A stretch of 64,000 nucleotides of DNA from Bufo bufo (lineage: Eukaryota > Chordata > Amphibia > Anura > Bufonidae): assembly GCF_905171765.1 (NCBI RefSeq), contig NC_053392.1, positions 502,244,556 to 502,308,555 on the forward strand, read 5' to 3'. Within the stretch, counting starts at the first letter, position 1. Every line of letters starts with the position of its first letter. This document shows positions 1 through 9,963 of this stretch, piece by piece. The position numbers and the translations under genes are program-made. The notes below the pieces were generated by a model. That model was not told the DNA's origin. It did no database searches and saw only the letters and a list, made by a program, of their open reading frames with translations.

Positions 1-2439
1 TATTCTCCCTAACCAAGAAATGTGTTCCAACCTTAAGTTGTTCAAGGAGTTGTTAATTTTATCATATAAGGGCCAAAAATTGACCTTGAATAGTTTGTTA
101 GTAGGAAAGGTAAGTTGAATACCCAGATATGTCAAGGACTCGTTTGCCCAGGGAAATTTATATAATCTGGAAATTAGACGTTTAGTAGATGGGGGTAAAC
201 CCAAGTCTAAAATTTGAGATTTGTTTACATTTACCTTATAGAAAGAAGCTTTGCCAAACTTAGAGATGATGTCATTAATGACAGGCAAAGCTATATTTGG
301 GTTTGATGTAATGATTAAGACATCGTCTGCAAAGAGACCTATGCGATGATCTACTTCCCCTACTTTTATCCCTTTAATAAGTGTCGAAGATCTAATGTGT
401 TCTGCGAAAGGTTCCATTGCAAGCGCAAATATTAGGGGTGACATAGGGCATCCCTGCCTGGTTCCATTGTTAATATTAAATGGGGTGGATAGAAAACTGG
501 ACGAATATATAGAGGCACTTGGATTGGAGTATAAAGACATTACAGCAGATAAGTAGAAGTTCCCAAACCCAAACTTTTTTAATGTTGCGTAAATATAATC
601 CCAGTGGATTCTGTCAAATGCCTTCTCTGCATCCAAGGATAGGAGCAGAGAAGGAGTTCGGGTATAATGTGCCACATCTAATAGGTCTATAAATCTTCTG
701 GTGCCATCTGATGATTGCCTGTTAGAGACAAATCCTATCTGGTCATTGGAGATTAATGAGGGTAAGATATTGGACAACCTTTTTGCGAGTATTTTCGCAA
801 AAATCTTTATATCCAAATTTAAGAGAGATATAGGTCTGAAATTAGCTGGAGTGTCTGCTGGTTTACCAGGTTTTGGTAAGGTTATGATCAGTGCACTTAA
901 CATGTCCTTTGGAATTGACTTTTGTATTGCTATTGAATTAAAGGTTCTATTTAGGAAAGGGTTTAAGATATGCGAAAGAGTCTTGTAATACTCATTTGTG
1001 AGGCCGTCTGGTCCAGGGGATTTGTTATTTTTGAGGGAGTGGATTGTTTCTGAGATTTCTGAATGTGTAATTTCAGCATTTAGGGAGTGATTTTGAGTTG
1101 GCGATAATGATGGGAGAGACACTCCCTCGAGGAACTCATTAATGTGTTCAGAAGTGGGTTGGAGAGTGTCTGTTGAGCTACCTAAGTTGTATAAATTTGC
1201 ATAGTATTTTGCAAATTCATCTGCTATTTGTTTGGGGTTGAATAATTTTTTTCCTTGAGAATCATACAAAAAGGGGATTCTAGTTTTGAGTTCTCTTTTT
1301 TTTATTCTATTTGCTAGGATTTTTGAAGCTTTGTTGCCTTGTGAGTAGTGATCTGCTTTGATCTTACGTAGGTGAAATTCATGCCTCTCATATAAGTGAA
1401 GGTAAAGATGGTGTCTGGCCGTTTTTAACTTGCTAAGAGTTTTCGGGTCTAGAGAGGATTTAAGTAAATCCTCTAGGGATTTGATGTCAGTTAATAGTTT
1501 ATCCAAGGTTTTCTTTCTATTTCTTTTTTGGATGGCCGCGTGTTTCAACAAAATCCCTCTTATGAACGCCTTGTGTGCACTCCAAAGTGTAGTATCTGAT
1601 ATCAGCTTATTATCGTTAGTTCTAAAGTATTCTTTAAGCGAGTTTTCCACATCCACACGAATACTCGAATTCTGGAGTAATGAGTTATTGAGTCTCCAGG
1701 GGGAATAAACTCTATTATTGTACATATCATCTAATATAAGAGTTATAAATGCATGATCTGACCATGTTATATTAGAAATGGATACATCCAGTACTTTTTG
1801 GAGAAGCCACTTATCTGAGATAAACAGGTCAATTCTAGAGTATGTGTTATGTGGATGTGAAAAAAAAGAAAAATCTTTTTCATTTGCATGGTGAACTCTC
1901 CAAATATCATGAAGACCTTCTTGAAATAAAAAATCTTGTAGATAAGATGATTTATTGGAAGGAGGATGAGCTGGGAGCCTGTCAATTGATGAGTCAGGGC
2001 ACATATTAAAGTCCCCACAAACTAGCAGAGACCCTTGTTTGGATTCTTGAGCCATTCTAATAGTGCGCTTGATAAAGTTAATCTGATCAGAGTTTGGAGC
2101 ATATAGATTTACTATCGTGTATCTGGAGTTGTTTATGTCACAAGTGATTATAATATATCTACCCTCCTTATCTAATAAGATATTGTGACACTGGAATGCG
2201 ATAGTGTTTTTAAAACCTATAATCACACCTCTCTTTTTTTTTGTGGCTGGGGATATAAAGATGTGTGGGAAAGAGGGGTGACAAAATCTGTGGGAATCCT
2301 CCTTATTAAGGTGAGATTCCTGAATACAAATGATGTCAGCTCTCTGTCTTTTCACTTCGTTCCAGTATGTGGAGCGCTTAAAGGGGCTATTCAAACCTTT
2401 AACATTTGCTGATAGGATCTTTATGCCATTATTAGCCAT
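1..2439 (-). CDS. LINE ORF2 protein, endonuclease plus reverse transcriptase, C-terminus outside window
   Basis: The start codon is at 2439 and the frame stays open for 813 codons to base 1. Residues 1 to about 235 form an AP-type endonuclease: N12, E41 in IQESH, D143 in GDFN, and SDH at 227-229. This domain nicks target DNA for target-primed reverse transcription. The reverse transcriptase covers roughly residues 470-750, with a PGPDGL segment near 475, QGCPMSP at 662-668 and the catalytic FADD at 703-706. The rest of the RT and the usual C-terminal region, roughly a third of a typical ORF2p, lie beyond the left edge. No nonsense change is visible in the part present. Membership of the L1/Tx1 clade is judged from motifs, not from a tree. 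Confidence 0.92.
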   Translation of the reverse strand, partial: MANNGIKILSANVKGLNSPFKRSTYWNEVKRQRADIICIQESHLNKEDSHRFCHPSFPHIFISPATKKKRGVIIGFKNTIAFQCHNILLDKEGRYIIITCDINNSRYTIVNLYAPNSDQINFIKRTIRMAQESKQGSLLVCGDFNMCPDSSIDRLPAHPPSNKSSYLQDFLFQEGLHDIWRVHHANEKDFSFFSHPHNTYSRIDLFISDKWLLQKVLDVSISNITWSDHAFITLILDDMYNNRVYSPWRLNNSLLQNSSIRVDVENSLKEYFRTNDNKLISDTTLWSAHKAFIRGILLKHAAIQKRNRKKTLDKLLTDIKSLEDLLKSSLDPKTLSKLKTARHHLYLHLYERHEFHLRKIKADHYSQGNKASKILANRIKKRELKTRIPFLYDSQGKKLFNPKQIADEFAKYYANLYNLGSSTDTLQPTSEHINEFLEGVSLPSLSPTQNHSLNAEITHSEISETIHSLKNNKSPGPDGLTNEYYKTLSHILNPFLNRTFNSIAIQKSIPKDMLSALIITLPKPGKPADTPANFRPISLLNLDIKIFAKILAKRLSNILPSLISNDQIGFVSNRQSSDGTRRFIDLLDVAHYTRTPSLLLSLDAEKAFDRIHWDYIYATLKKFGFGNFYLSAVMSLYSNPSASIYSSSFLSTPFNINNGTRQGCPMSPLIFALAMEPFAEHIRSSTLIKGIKVGEVDHRIGLFADDVLIITSNPNIALPVINDIISKFGKASFYKVNVNKSQILDLGLPPSTKRLISRLYKFPWANESLTYLGIQLTFPTNKLFKVNFWPLYDKINNSLNNLRLEHISWLGRI

Positions 2440-2910
2440 CTTGAGTCTTCAGATGAAGTAACCCTGTAGACTTCAGTATCCTGAGAAAATTGTAAAAAAA
2501 ACAGAGAGAACAGGTAATATAAAGCATAGTACCCCAATGTTACCATTTGGTGAGTGAGGGGACCGTGGAAATAAATCCTTGTTTTCATATTCGATATGAT
2601 CTGAGGATAGACCCCTTGTACGTAACCTTAAAAAATAATAAGTTAAAATGTAAAACATAACATAAATAATAAATAACAACAACATATTAAGGGTCTAACA
2701 GTGACCGTAAAATTAGTGATGTCTATCACTTAGTATAAGAGGCGTAAAGTGAACAGTGGATTAGGGAAAGTGAACACCTAGATGGAAAAAGTGTTCTGTG
2801 AAGTAGAACAGCAGGGTGTGGATCCCCGCAATGCTTGTGAAAAAATACATAAAAAACATAGCAATTTAATCAAAAGCAAAGGTAGCTATATTTACTGTCC
2901 CGGGATGAAG
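2440..2910 (-). other. Inter-ORF spacer of the LINE
   Basis: This is about 470 bases between ORF1 and ORF2 of the LINE. It is AT-rich and has no frame that resembles a protein. L1-clade elements normally carry a non-coding spacer here, so I regard it as part of the element. Confidence 0.7.
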
Positions 2911-4048
2911 TCATGGTGGGATTCTTCCAACTCTTGTCCATTCTGGAGTTAAGTTGAGATGACTCTTATCAGCAGATGGTTTATTAGGAGAGGCAGTCGT
3001 AGCTTTGTCTTTATCTTTATCTTTGGTGCCCTCTTGTGGTGTAGTAATGTTCCATTTGGAAAAAGCTTCTGATGCTTCTTGAGGAGAAGTTAGGACATGT
3101 GACGAGTTTTGGTGTCTCACAATAAGTTTGACAGGAAAACCCCATTTGTAGGGGATATTGTTATCCCTTAACGCTCTGGTGTAAATTTGAAATTCCCGTC
3201 TCCTGCTTAGTGTCGCTGGGGATAAGTCTGTGAATAGGAGTACATTACTGAATCTCTCAGGAATATCTTTCTTATTTTTTTGAGCTTCCCTCATCAGGGA
3301 ATCTTTCAAGTGGTAAAAATGGATCCTAGCAAGGACGTCCCTGGGAACAGAGGCAGGGAGAGCTTTGGGCTTAGGAACCCGGTGTACCCGGTCAATGATT
3401 AGCTCTGACTCAGGGGTATCAGGAAGATATGATATAATAAGATCAGAAATGAATTCTTGCAGCTGAGAATCTGAGACGTTTTCAGGAATATTTCTAAATC
3501 TTATGTTGTTTCTTCTGGAGCGGTCTTCCAGATCAGCAATTTTGAGCTTAATGGCTGCTATATCATCCTCAACCACGTTGTGATTGTCAACTAGTGAATT
3601 GTGTGCTGTGACAAATTCCTCCATTTTTTCTTCTAGATGCGCTGTTCTTTCTCCTATGGCTACTATATCAGCATGTATGACCGAGATTGTCTCTTTGAAA
3701 TCTCCATGAATGGATCTTTTTAAATCTGCCAACATGTCCTGCATTGCATTGACAGTGAGACCAGGATCTATGCCTGGTGAAGGAGGGTAAGTATCAAGGG
3801 GAGGAATAGATGTATGATGTTCACTCACCCTTTTTTTGTTTTTTAGGCTCCTGTGAAGCTGAAGGACTGGAGCTTGCTGAAGAGGGGGTCCCTGAAGAGC
3901 GCTGGTCGGGTGTCGCTGCTGGAGAGACACGGAGCTCTCCCTCTGTGTGGCGGGAACCGGCGCCATCTTGGATCGATCCTGGAGCAGGGTGGAAGAACGC
4001 AGTCATTTTCTGTGGCTGCGTTCCCTTCTTCTTCCCCCTCGTCATCAT
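2911..4048 (-). pseudogene. LINE ORF1 protein (nucleic-acid chaperone), one frameshift
   Basis: Two overlapping frames together make one ORF1p. A 75-residue frame begins at 4048 (MMTRGKKKG) with a basic, Ser/Pro-rich N-terminus and ends at 3821. The downstream frame continues to the stop at 2911. They meet at a run of seven T (A on the coding strand) at about 3831-3837, and the total length is 3n+1, which fits a single inserted base in that homopolymer. Downstream are a coiled coil (MQDMLADLKRSI to KIADLEDRS), then RRNNIRFRNIPE, an RRM-like region, and a C-terminal domain including VPRDVLARIHF. This is the L1 ORF1p (Transposase_22) architecture. An assembly error in the homopolymer is as likely as a real mutation. 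Confidence 0.85.
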
Positions 4049-4203
4049 CAGCCGATCTATGGGGACAAGTACCGCCGCGAGACAGGTAAGTTTTGAACCA
4101 ACTGCTTGCTTTTTATGATCGCTTTAGGCCGCTGTATGGGGATCCACGGACGGAGCTCAAGCTCTAAGCGTCCTCTCCTCCCGGCATCCGGCCACGCCCC
4201 CCA
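4049..4203 (-). promoter_or_regulatory. 5' UTR / internal promoter region of the LINE
   Basis: This GC-rich stretch lies upstream of ORF1 on the minus strand and ends sharply near 4203. LINEs of this clade carry an internal promoter in the 5' UTR. I cannot point to specific factor sites. Confidence 0.5.
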
Positions 4204-4364
4204 ATTCCTCCCATTTTAATAATTGATACTTTAATAAAGTTTTGTTGTTTTATTTTTAGCGTCCATTACTTTGTGAGCCTTGTACATCAATCATGGACAT
4301 TGTTGGGGAAGGGAGGGGGGAATGACACTTAAGCGCCTAGGGCACCATGAACTGTAAATATGGC
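4204..4364. other. Unassigned spacer
   Basis: AT-rich then G-rich sequence lies between the LINE 5' end and a decayed Tc1-like element. I see no gene or clear repeat structure. Confidence 0.4.
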
Positions 4365-6430
4365 TCTATACAGTTCGTAGGAGTCCAGGTTGCTTGTTCA
4401 TGAATCTACTGCAAACAAAAGCGACAGTGGTTGGCTGTCAATGACAGAACATGTAATAGGTGCTGTGGCACCAGGTTTCCCTCTTCTAAGTGGCTTAAAA
4501 TGGTAGGGACAGAGACAAGGGTGTGTAATGAAGGTGCCACCTATGTCTGGATGATGGATAATCTGTGGGGTCTGCTTGTGCTTGTCTGTCGGCAGATTAA
4601 ACAATCCTCACTACTGGTGGTCTGTCTGGGTGGTCCAGAGCCTGTTCAACCTATGTGCGTGCCCTAACGTAACCACTGCTCCCTATACCTCCTAACAGCT
4701 AGGTCAGAATGGCCTAGATGGCGAGCAATTCGTGGAAATTACCATCCTGCTTCTCTTAGTCCAATGATGTTATCCCTCTCAAAGTCTGTCAACTGGTCAA
4801 AATGTCTTTGTGTGCATCGTAGAGTCATGTCTATCAGTGAACATGCATGTTGGTACTTGCATCCCTGGATCCGATGAAAGCTGTAATGGCACCGGACGGG
4901 GTTACAAGCAAAGTGTACTTGGCTTGCATGCTGACCTGCATTCCCTGGATTTTATGTGGCTGTCATGGCCCATGAACAGGTAGGAACAAGAGTTAGGGAC
5001 CACTCATGAGACAGCCTTGACGCGGTGAGTGGCTTACTATGCTTTGGCCAAAATATAAACCAATGTCTCATCCAGCATGGAGGGCAGAGTGCTGGATGTA
5101 GTGTGCGATCACATTTGCATTTTCCGTTTGTATATGTATTTCGCCATAGTGATGTGCACCTGCAGGTAGGTTGTGCTGACCCAACCCCTTATTTTTTTCT
5201 TTGTAGTATATATTGGAGGCGTGGCGATCTCCTTGGAGTCATTGCACACCTGACCAGTTAATCTGTCCTTGAGGCTGGTTTTAGAGTCGGTATAGAGCTG
5301 GGTCTGCTTGTATAGAACCTACCATTAGCCATCTGGCTCCAGGAGAAGTATATGGTGGGTTCGGCATGCATGTTGGTACTTGCATCCCTGGATCCGATGA
5401 AAGCTGTAATGGCACCGGACGGGGTTACAAGCAAAGTGTACTTGGCTTGCATGCTGACCTGCATTCCCTGGATTTTATGTGGCTGTCATGGCCCATGAAC
5501 AGGTAGGAACAAGAGTTAGGGACCACTCATGAGACAGCCTTGACGCGGTGAGTGGCTTACTATGCTTTGGCCAAAATATAAACCAATGTCTCATCCAGCA
5601 TGGAGGGCAGAGCGCTGGATGTAGTGTGCGATCACATTTGCATTTTCCGTTTGTATATGTATTTCGCCATAGTGATGTGCACCTGCAGGTAGGTTGTGCT
5701 GACCCAACCCCTTATTTTTTTCTTTGTAGTATATATTGGAGGCATGGCGATCTCCTTGGAGTCATTGCACACCTGACCAGTTAATCTGTCCTTGAGGCTG
5801 GTTTTAGAGTCGGTATAGAGCTGGGTCTGCTTGTATAGAACCTACCATTAGCCATCTGGCTCCAGGAGAAGTATATGGTGGGTTCGGCATGCATGTTGGT
5901 ACTTGCATCCCTGGATCCGATGAAAGCTGTAATGGCACCGGACGGGGTTACAAGCAAAGTGTACTTGGCTTGCATGCTGACCTGCATTCCCTGGATTTTA
6001 TGTGGCTGTCATGGCCCATGAACAGGTAGGAACAAGAGTTAGGGACCACTCATGAGACAGCCTTGACGCGGTGAGTGGCTTACTATGCTTTGGCCAAAAT
6101 ATAAACCAATGTCTCATCCAGCATGGAGGGCAGAGTGCTGGATGTAGTGTGCGATCACATTTGCATTTTCCGTTTGTCTATCAGTGAACAGTCTCTCAAC
6201 TAAGAGGTTCACTAACCAAAATAGCCTTTGAGTGCCTTTACATAGGGCAACAGGGGAATAATTTTTATGAACTTTGTTGTGTTAAGACCCAGTGTTTAAT
6301 CAGACCACACCTGTAATCAATTACATATTTGCCTGAGACACAACTGCATGCTGAGTTTTGAAGCAATCTGACATTTCTATCTGGGTGCGTAATTTCTTTT
6401 TTATTAGTGAGATTATTTTCTTACAATGCA
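4365..6430 (-). mobile_element. Decayed Tc1-like element split by tandem array A
   Basis: The segment 4385-4620 is clearly similar in sequence and orientation to 23990-24220, which belongs to a decayed Tc1-like transposase. The shared block runs from TCCAGGTT, through GCAAACAAAAGCGACAGTGG, to the AACAATCCTC region. Short fragments in shifting frames show that the coding sequence is destroyed. The element resumes after the array at about 6190 and continues to roughly 6430. The sequence equivalent to 22540-23980 is missing. Boundaries and terminal repeats were not identified. Confidence 0.55.
4843..6177 (+). repeat. Array A of the mobile tandem repeat, 523-bp units, about 2.55 copies
   Basis: Units repeat at exactly 523 bases (for example 5025 and 5548) and are almost identical; one visible change is CGTGG to CATGG at equivalent positions near 5219 and 5742. 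The array starts in mid-unit at CATGCATGTTGG and ends at CATTTTCCGTTTGT. It is flanked by the same host sequence, TGTCTATCAGTGAAC, at 4828-4842 and 6175-6189; 12 bases of this are unambiguous duplication. The reading frames inside (78 and 68 residues) recur only because the DNA repeats. The same family recurs at 9964-11502 and, inverted, at 42860-43749. Confidence 0.93.
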
Positions 6431-6680
6431 CTCATATAAGATATCCTTTTTTATAACTTTGGGTCTTCTATTTTGGAGTGATCTAGCTAGAGATACATTT
6501 TCTTGAAGATTTTTCAATATTTGTTTTCTGTGCTGTGTTCAATATGTTTCTAGCAGCCCTGTCTTTGCTTGATTAATTTTAGCTTTTGTTTCCTTAAGCA
6601 CAAAGTTGATCAATCAAGCTATACTTTTATGTGAAAGCACACAAAAAAAACATATTGATCAGTATCATAGTGATCAATAT
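6431..6680. other. AT-rich spacer, nothing recognised
   Basis: AT-rich sequence with no reading frame and no repeat that I can pair elsewhere in the window. Confidence 0.4.
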
Positions 6681-7990
6681 CATTAACTCCTTAACAACAA
6701 GCTCTATTTTGACCCCAAGGTGGAGCACTATTTTTCAAAACTGACACTTATCTATCACTTTATGTGATAACTTTGGAATGCTTTTAAAGCGAACCTTTCA
6801 CCTGGATTTCACTTAATAAACTATCAAAAGTACCTTATAGATCATCCTCATTGTGTTAGCACACGGTCTTGTCCCGCTTTTCTGTCATGTATATGCATGG
6901 AAAAATCGCTTTATAAAGTACTCTTCTCCAGCTCCACAAGTCACGGTAGAAGTCAAGGGGGTAGCCCTTCCCTCACTCCAGGCTGTAACTCCCCTGCCCT
7001 AACCCCGCCTCTATGCAGTCTAATTGACACCCGGCTCAGTCGCCGGGACCGCGCTTGTACAGGCGGCGCATGCGCCGTCGGACTCAAGCGCGATCCTGTA
7101 ACTGAATTGCAGTTTTTCAGAGGCCTTGAGGTGCCAAAACATAAGAAACACTCCCAAAAGGACCCATTTTGGAAACTACACCTCTCAAGGAATTAATATA
7201 AGGGGGCAGTAAGCATTTTGACCCCACAAGTGTTTCAGCACCACAAAAATTGTTATACAATTTCACCACAGTACAGCAATATTCCATAGGGGGTTGTAAC
7301 CTGCAGTTTTGGAAAAGGGCAGGGCTCCAAAGGGAAGGTACAACATTTGGTTTTTGAAGCACAGATTTTTCTACAATGGATTTAGGAGCCATGTTGAACT
7401 TGCAACACCCTGCAACTGATGTTTAGGGACTTGGCAGTGCTTGGGAAGAAGTACCAACTCGATTTTGCAATATGGAATTTGCTGAAATGTTTTTTTAAGA
7501 GCAATGTCATTTTTATTTTTTGTTGACTGAGCTGAATTGGTTCTCGTTTTTTGCATGACAAGCTGTAGGTTTTATTGGTACCATTTTGTGGTACATATGA
7601 TATATGATCGCTTTTTATTAAATTTTTTGAGAAGTCAGTGTTTGTTTATTTAGATTTTTCTTAGGTTCACTATGCAGTATATATGGTATACTAACTTTAT
7701 TCTGCAGGTTGATAAGATTATACATAAAAAAATCCCTTTTTTTTAAATAAAAATTAATTGTATTTTGCATGCATCACTCTATGCTAACAACCATAAAAAA
7801 TTTATTTACCCGTCAACATAACTGTCTGGGGGCTTGTTTTTTGTAGAACAGGCTGTAGTTTTCAATGGTACCATATTGGAGTACATTGAAAATACAGTGT
7901 TCTGATTTTGCGTACAATTCACTGCAATTGTTATCTATTGCATTGTATTGCAACTGTTAGTTTTAAACTGAGCTTTACATGGCCTGGCAG
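6681..7990. repeat. Old interspersed repeat with a nested short element
   Basis: The sequence from TTAACTCCTTAACAACAAGC, through CCATTTTGGAAACTACACCT, to AGCATTTTGACCCCACA resembles a high-copy interspersed family I associate with frog genomes. Its superfamily is unclear to me. It is degraded, with no coding capacity. At about 6783-7102 it is interrupted by another repeat beginning AAAGCGAACCTTTCACC. Confidence 0.4.
6783..7102. mobile_element. Short non-autonomous element nested in the old repeat
   Basis: It begins TTTTAAAGCGAACCTTTCACC, close to the end of a second element at 21570-21590 (inverted, GGTGACAGATTCCCTTTAAA). The interior is GC-rich with CpG-containing palindromic stretches such as GGCGGCGCATGCGCCGTC. 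The sequence resumes the host repeat at about 7103. This looks like a TTAA-type MITE, but one terminus is degraded. Confidence 0.4.
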
Positions 7991-8655
7991 GCTTCTGTAC
8001 ATGGCTTCTGCACATGACAACCATTGGAACCCTGCAATCACAAATGTTCCTGCAAATGTATGGCATGGTGCAGGAGCAAAATGCTTTCCATACTGTACAT
8101 TTTCCGCATGGTTCAGGAATGATTTTGATAAATCATTTTGTCGTGTTGTGTTACAAATTTTCCATACAGATGCACAGTGGCCAAGTATGGGGTGATGATC
8201 CCAATGCTACGCTGGGTCCCCTGGACACCGTTGAGGTGTGACATGTTGCCTCTCTCTAGAAGGGATGGTAAGGCATGGTGCACCATAATGGGAAACAAGT
8301 CCAGAGAGTTAGAGCTTGCAGTAAACCAGTGGTTTCTTTACTGGAGGAACTCAAGTGCAAAACAATACAGGCAAGGCACTGAGTTGTCTCCTCCCTGGCA
8401 GAAGAATGTTCTGTGCCGAGAAAAGGCCTGAGCCAGCTGTTCCATTGGTACCCTGATGAAAGGGTTGGTGACCCAGTGTCTGTGTTTCAGTCGTCTGGCT
8501 GGCCTTCTGATCAAAGTGCTGCTGGCAGAGTTTCTTCTACTAAACAAGGGTCCCTATCTGCAGACAACAAGGCTCTCTAACTGCTCTCCTTATATACAGG
8601 TCCTAACTGAACTAGAACCTTCTAGTAGGAGGAGTAAGTGGAGAAGTCTGTCATT
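7991..8655. other. Unassigned, possibly a fragment of another LTR
   Basis: This non-coding stretch directly abuts the outer edge of the Gypsy 3' LTR. Its part from about 8220 has an LTR-like texture (CTCCTTATATACAGG and short purine-rich runs), but I find no second copy in the window. The Gypsy lacks a visible target duplication, so a rearrangement at this edge is possible. Confidence 0.3.
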
Positions 8656-9110
8656 TGTGGGGACTCGCTCTGGTAGACAGGATTAGCGAACGCAGTATAG
8701 ATGCAACAACAAGTTCTTTGGATCAAATAGTTCAGTGTTTTATTCACACTTTAGGCAAGTGAGAAAATAAGCAGTCATATTCAAACAAAAAATCACCTTG
8801 CGGTGTTGGTGGTAATTCACACCATGCGGCAATTCTGCCTCAAAGAGTCCTTGCTGATAGCAGCACCAACCTGTTTTAACACCAAACAGGTAGCAAGCCT
8901 TCATCCAGACACAAAGCTCCCAGATCCCAACACAGAGACATGGCTTATGAACTCAGCTGCTTATTAAGGACAGCCAGGTGCTGCCAAAACCCGGACCGGC
9001 ATTTCAAATCCTGTCCGGTATTTTACCTCACCTGGCTGGAAATCAGCTCAGCAGCACATGCTGGCAGGAAAATACCTGTTTTCCCAGACCAAACTTCTCA
9101 CTGTGTCACA
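8656..9110 (-). repeat. 3' LTR of the Gmr1-like element
   Basis: This 455-bp sequence aligns over its length with 14216-14657. It runs from TGTGGGGACTCGCTC to CTCACTGTGTCACA, so it has TG...CA type ends on both strands. It differs from its partner by scattered substitutions and small indels, which implies an old insertion. The RNase H frame on the minus strand runs to the LTR edge with no envelope gene. Confidence 0.88.
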
Positions 9111-9114
9111 TAGC

Positions 9115-9640
9115 CTGAGGGGGTGAACACACGTCAGACAGTGTACCCGGGACAGGGCATCCGTGTTTCCCTGTAACCGGCCTGTCCTGTGTTCCACCGA
9201 AAACTTTAAGTTTTGTAGGGAGAGAAACCATCGGGTGACCCAGGTATTTCTGTCCTTGGCCTGGCTCATCCACTTGAGAGGGGAGTGGTCAGTCACCAGG
9301 CAGAATTTTCTCCCCAATAAATAATAGCTAAGAGATTCTAGTGCCCACTTGATAGCCAGCACTCTCCCTCCACTATATTATACCGGGTCTCAGCTGGGGT
9401 GAGCTTACGGCTGAGGAAGACAATGGGATGCTTCTCCCCGTTGACTTCCTGAGACAGTACAGCACCGAGGCCAACTTCGGAGGCACCGATCTGTACTATA
9501 AATTCCCTTTTGAAGTCGGGCATCACCAAAACCGGGGACCGTCACAGGGCCGACTTCAAAGCGGAGAAATCATTGACTTGTGTCCCTTCAAGAGTTCTGT
9601 CAAGGGCGTGGCTAGAGTAGCAAAGTGGGGAACAAACCTC
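9115..9640 (-). pseudogene. Gypsy RNase H region, broken
   Basis: Two frames (9529-9338 and 9362-9048) carry RNase H-like sequence. The first reads VMPDFKREFIVQIGASEVG, then LGAVLSQ and SRKLTPAETRYN. The second reads MLAIKWALE, then LVTDHSPLKW and NTDALSR. Upstream, a shifted frame reads ELLKGTQVNDF. In the intact family this tethered RNase H degrades the RNA strand of the cDNA hybrid. Here it is frameshifted near 9350 and has lost the preceding RT palm. Confidence 0.82.
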
Positions 9641-9679
9641 ATGTACTAGCCCACCATTAGCAGGAATGACTTTATTTGC

Positions 9680-9867
9680 CTAGTGGTGAAACGTCAGGGC
9701 CAATTCCGTATCGTCTCTATTTTGTTCACTTGGGGTTTGATGACTCCGCACCTGCCAGTACCCTTTCGTGAGGTCCAAAACAGAAAAATACCGGGCTTGT
9801 CCTAACCTCTCGATGAGCTCATCCACACAGGGCATGGAATACGCATCGGATTTGGAAACCTTGTTAA
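9680..9867 (-). pseudogene. Gypsy reverse transcriptase fragment (distal side of the nested insertion)
   Basis: The minus strand reads NKVSKSDAYSMPCVDELIERLG and then ARYFSVLDLTKGYWQV, the RT fingers/palm segment just before the first catalytic aspartates. It continues directly from the DFQKLK sequence at 11930 if the TTAA element is removed, which supports the nested-insertion reading. After GYWQV the frame degenerates, and the YxDD segment is deleted. Confidence 0.85.
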
Positions 9868-9963
9868 AGGGGTTATCCCACTTTGCATTTTCATACTTAC
9901 CTGCTGCCTGCGCGCCGTTCACTTCCTGGATTCTGGCTGGGGGCGGGCTTCATCTTGATTGAA

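Larger units (their letters stand above)
1..4203 (-). mobile_element. Tx1/L1-like non-LTR retrotransposon (LINE), 3' part beyond the window
   Basis: On the minus strand the order is a GC-rich 5' UTR (about 4203-4049), ORF1 (4048-2911), a 470-bp inter-ORF spacer and ORF2 (from 2439 to the window edge). This is the bicistronic layout of L1-clade LINEs: an RNA-binding chaperone followed by an endonuclease/reverse transcriptase. The 5' end is placed near 4203 because the minus strand begins there with a GGGGCGTGGCC-type GC-rich start, whereas sequence beyond is AT-rich. The 3' end and any target duplication lie outside the window. An open ORF2 and a single ORF1 lesion suggest a fairly recent insertion. 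Confidence 0.9.

Noticed and set aside
5025..5987. Repeated 78- and 68-residue frames in array A (and similar in B and C) as possible genes
   Set aside because: They recur only because the DNA repeats, lie on both strands, match no family, and differ between arrays by frame-disrupting changes.
4843..6177. Hammerhead ribozyme inside the mobile tandem repeat, which would make it a retrozyme
   Set aside because: I searched by eye for CUGANGA...GAAA on both strands. GATCCGATGAAAG lacks the invariant core and is CCATGAAAG in array B, and GGCGAAATAC has no partner core. No ribozyme is claimed.
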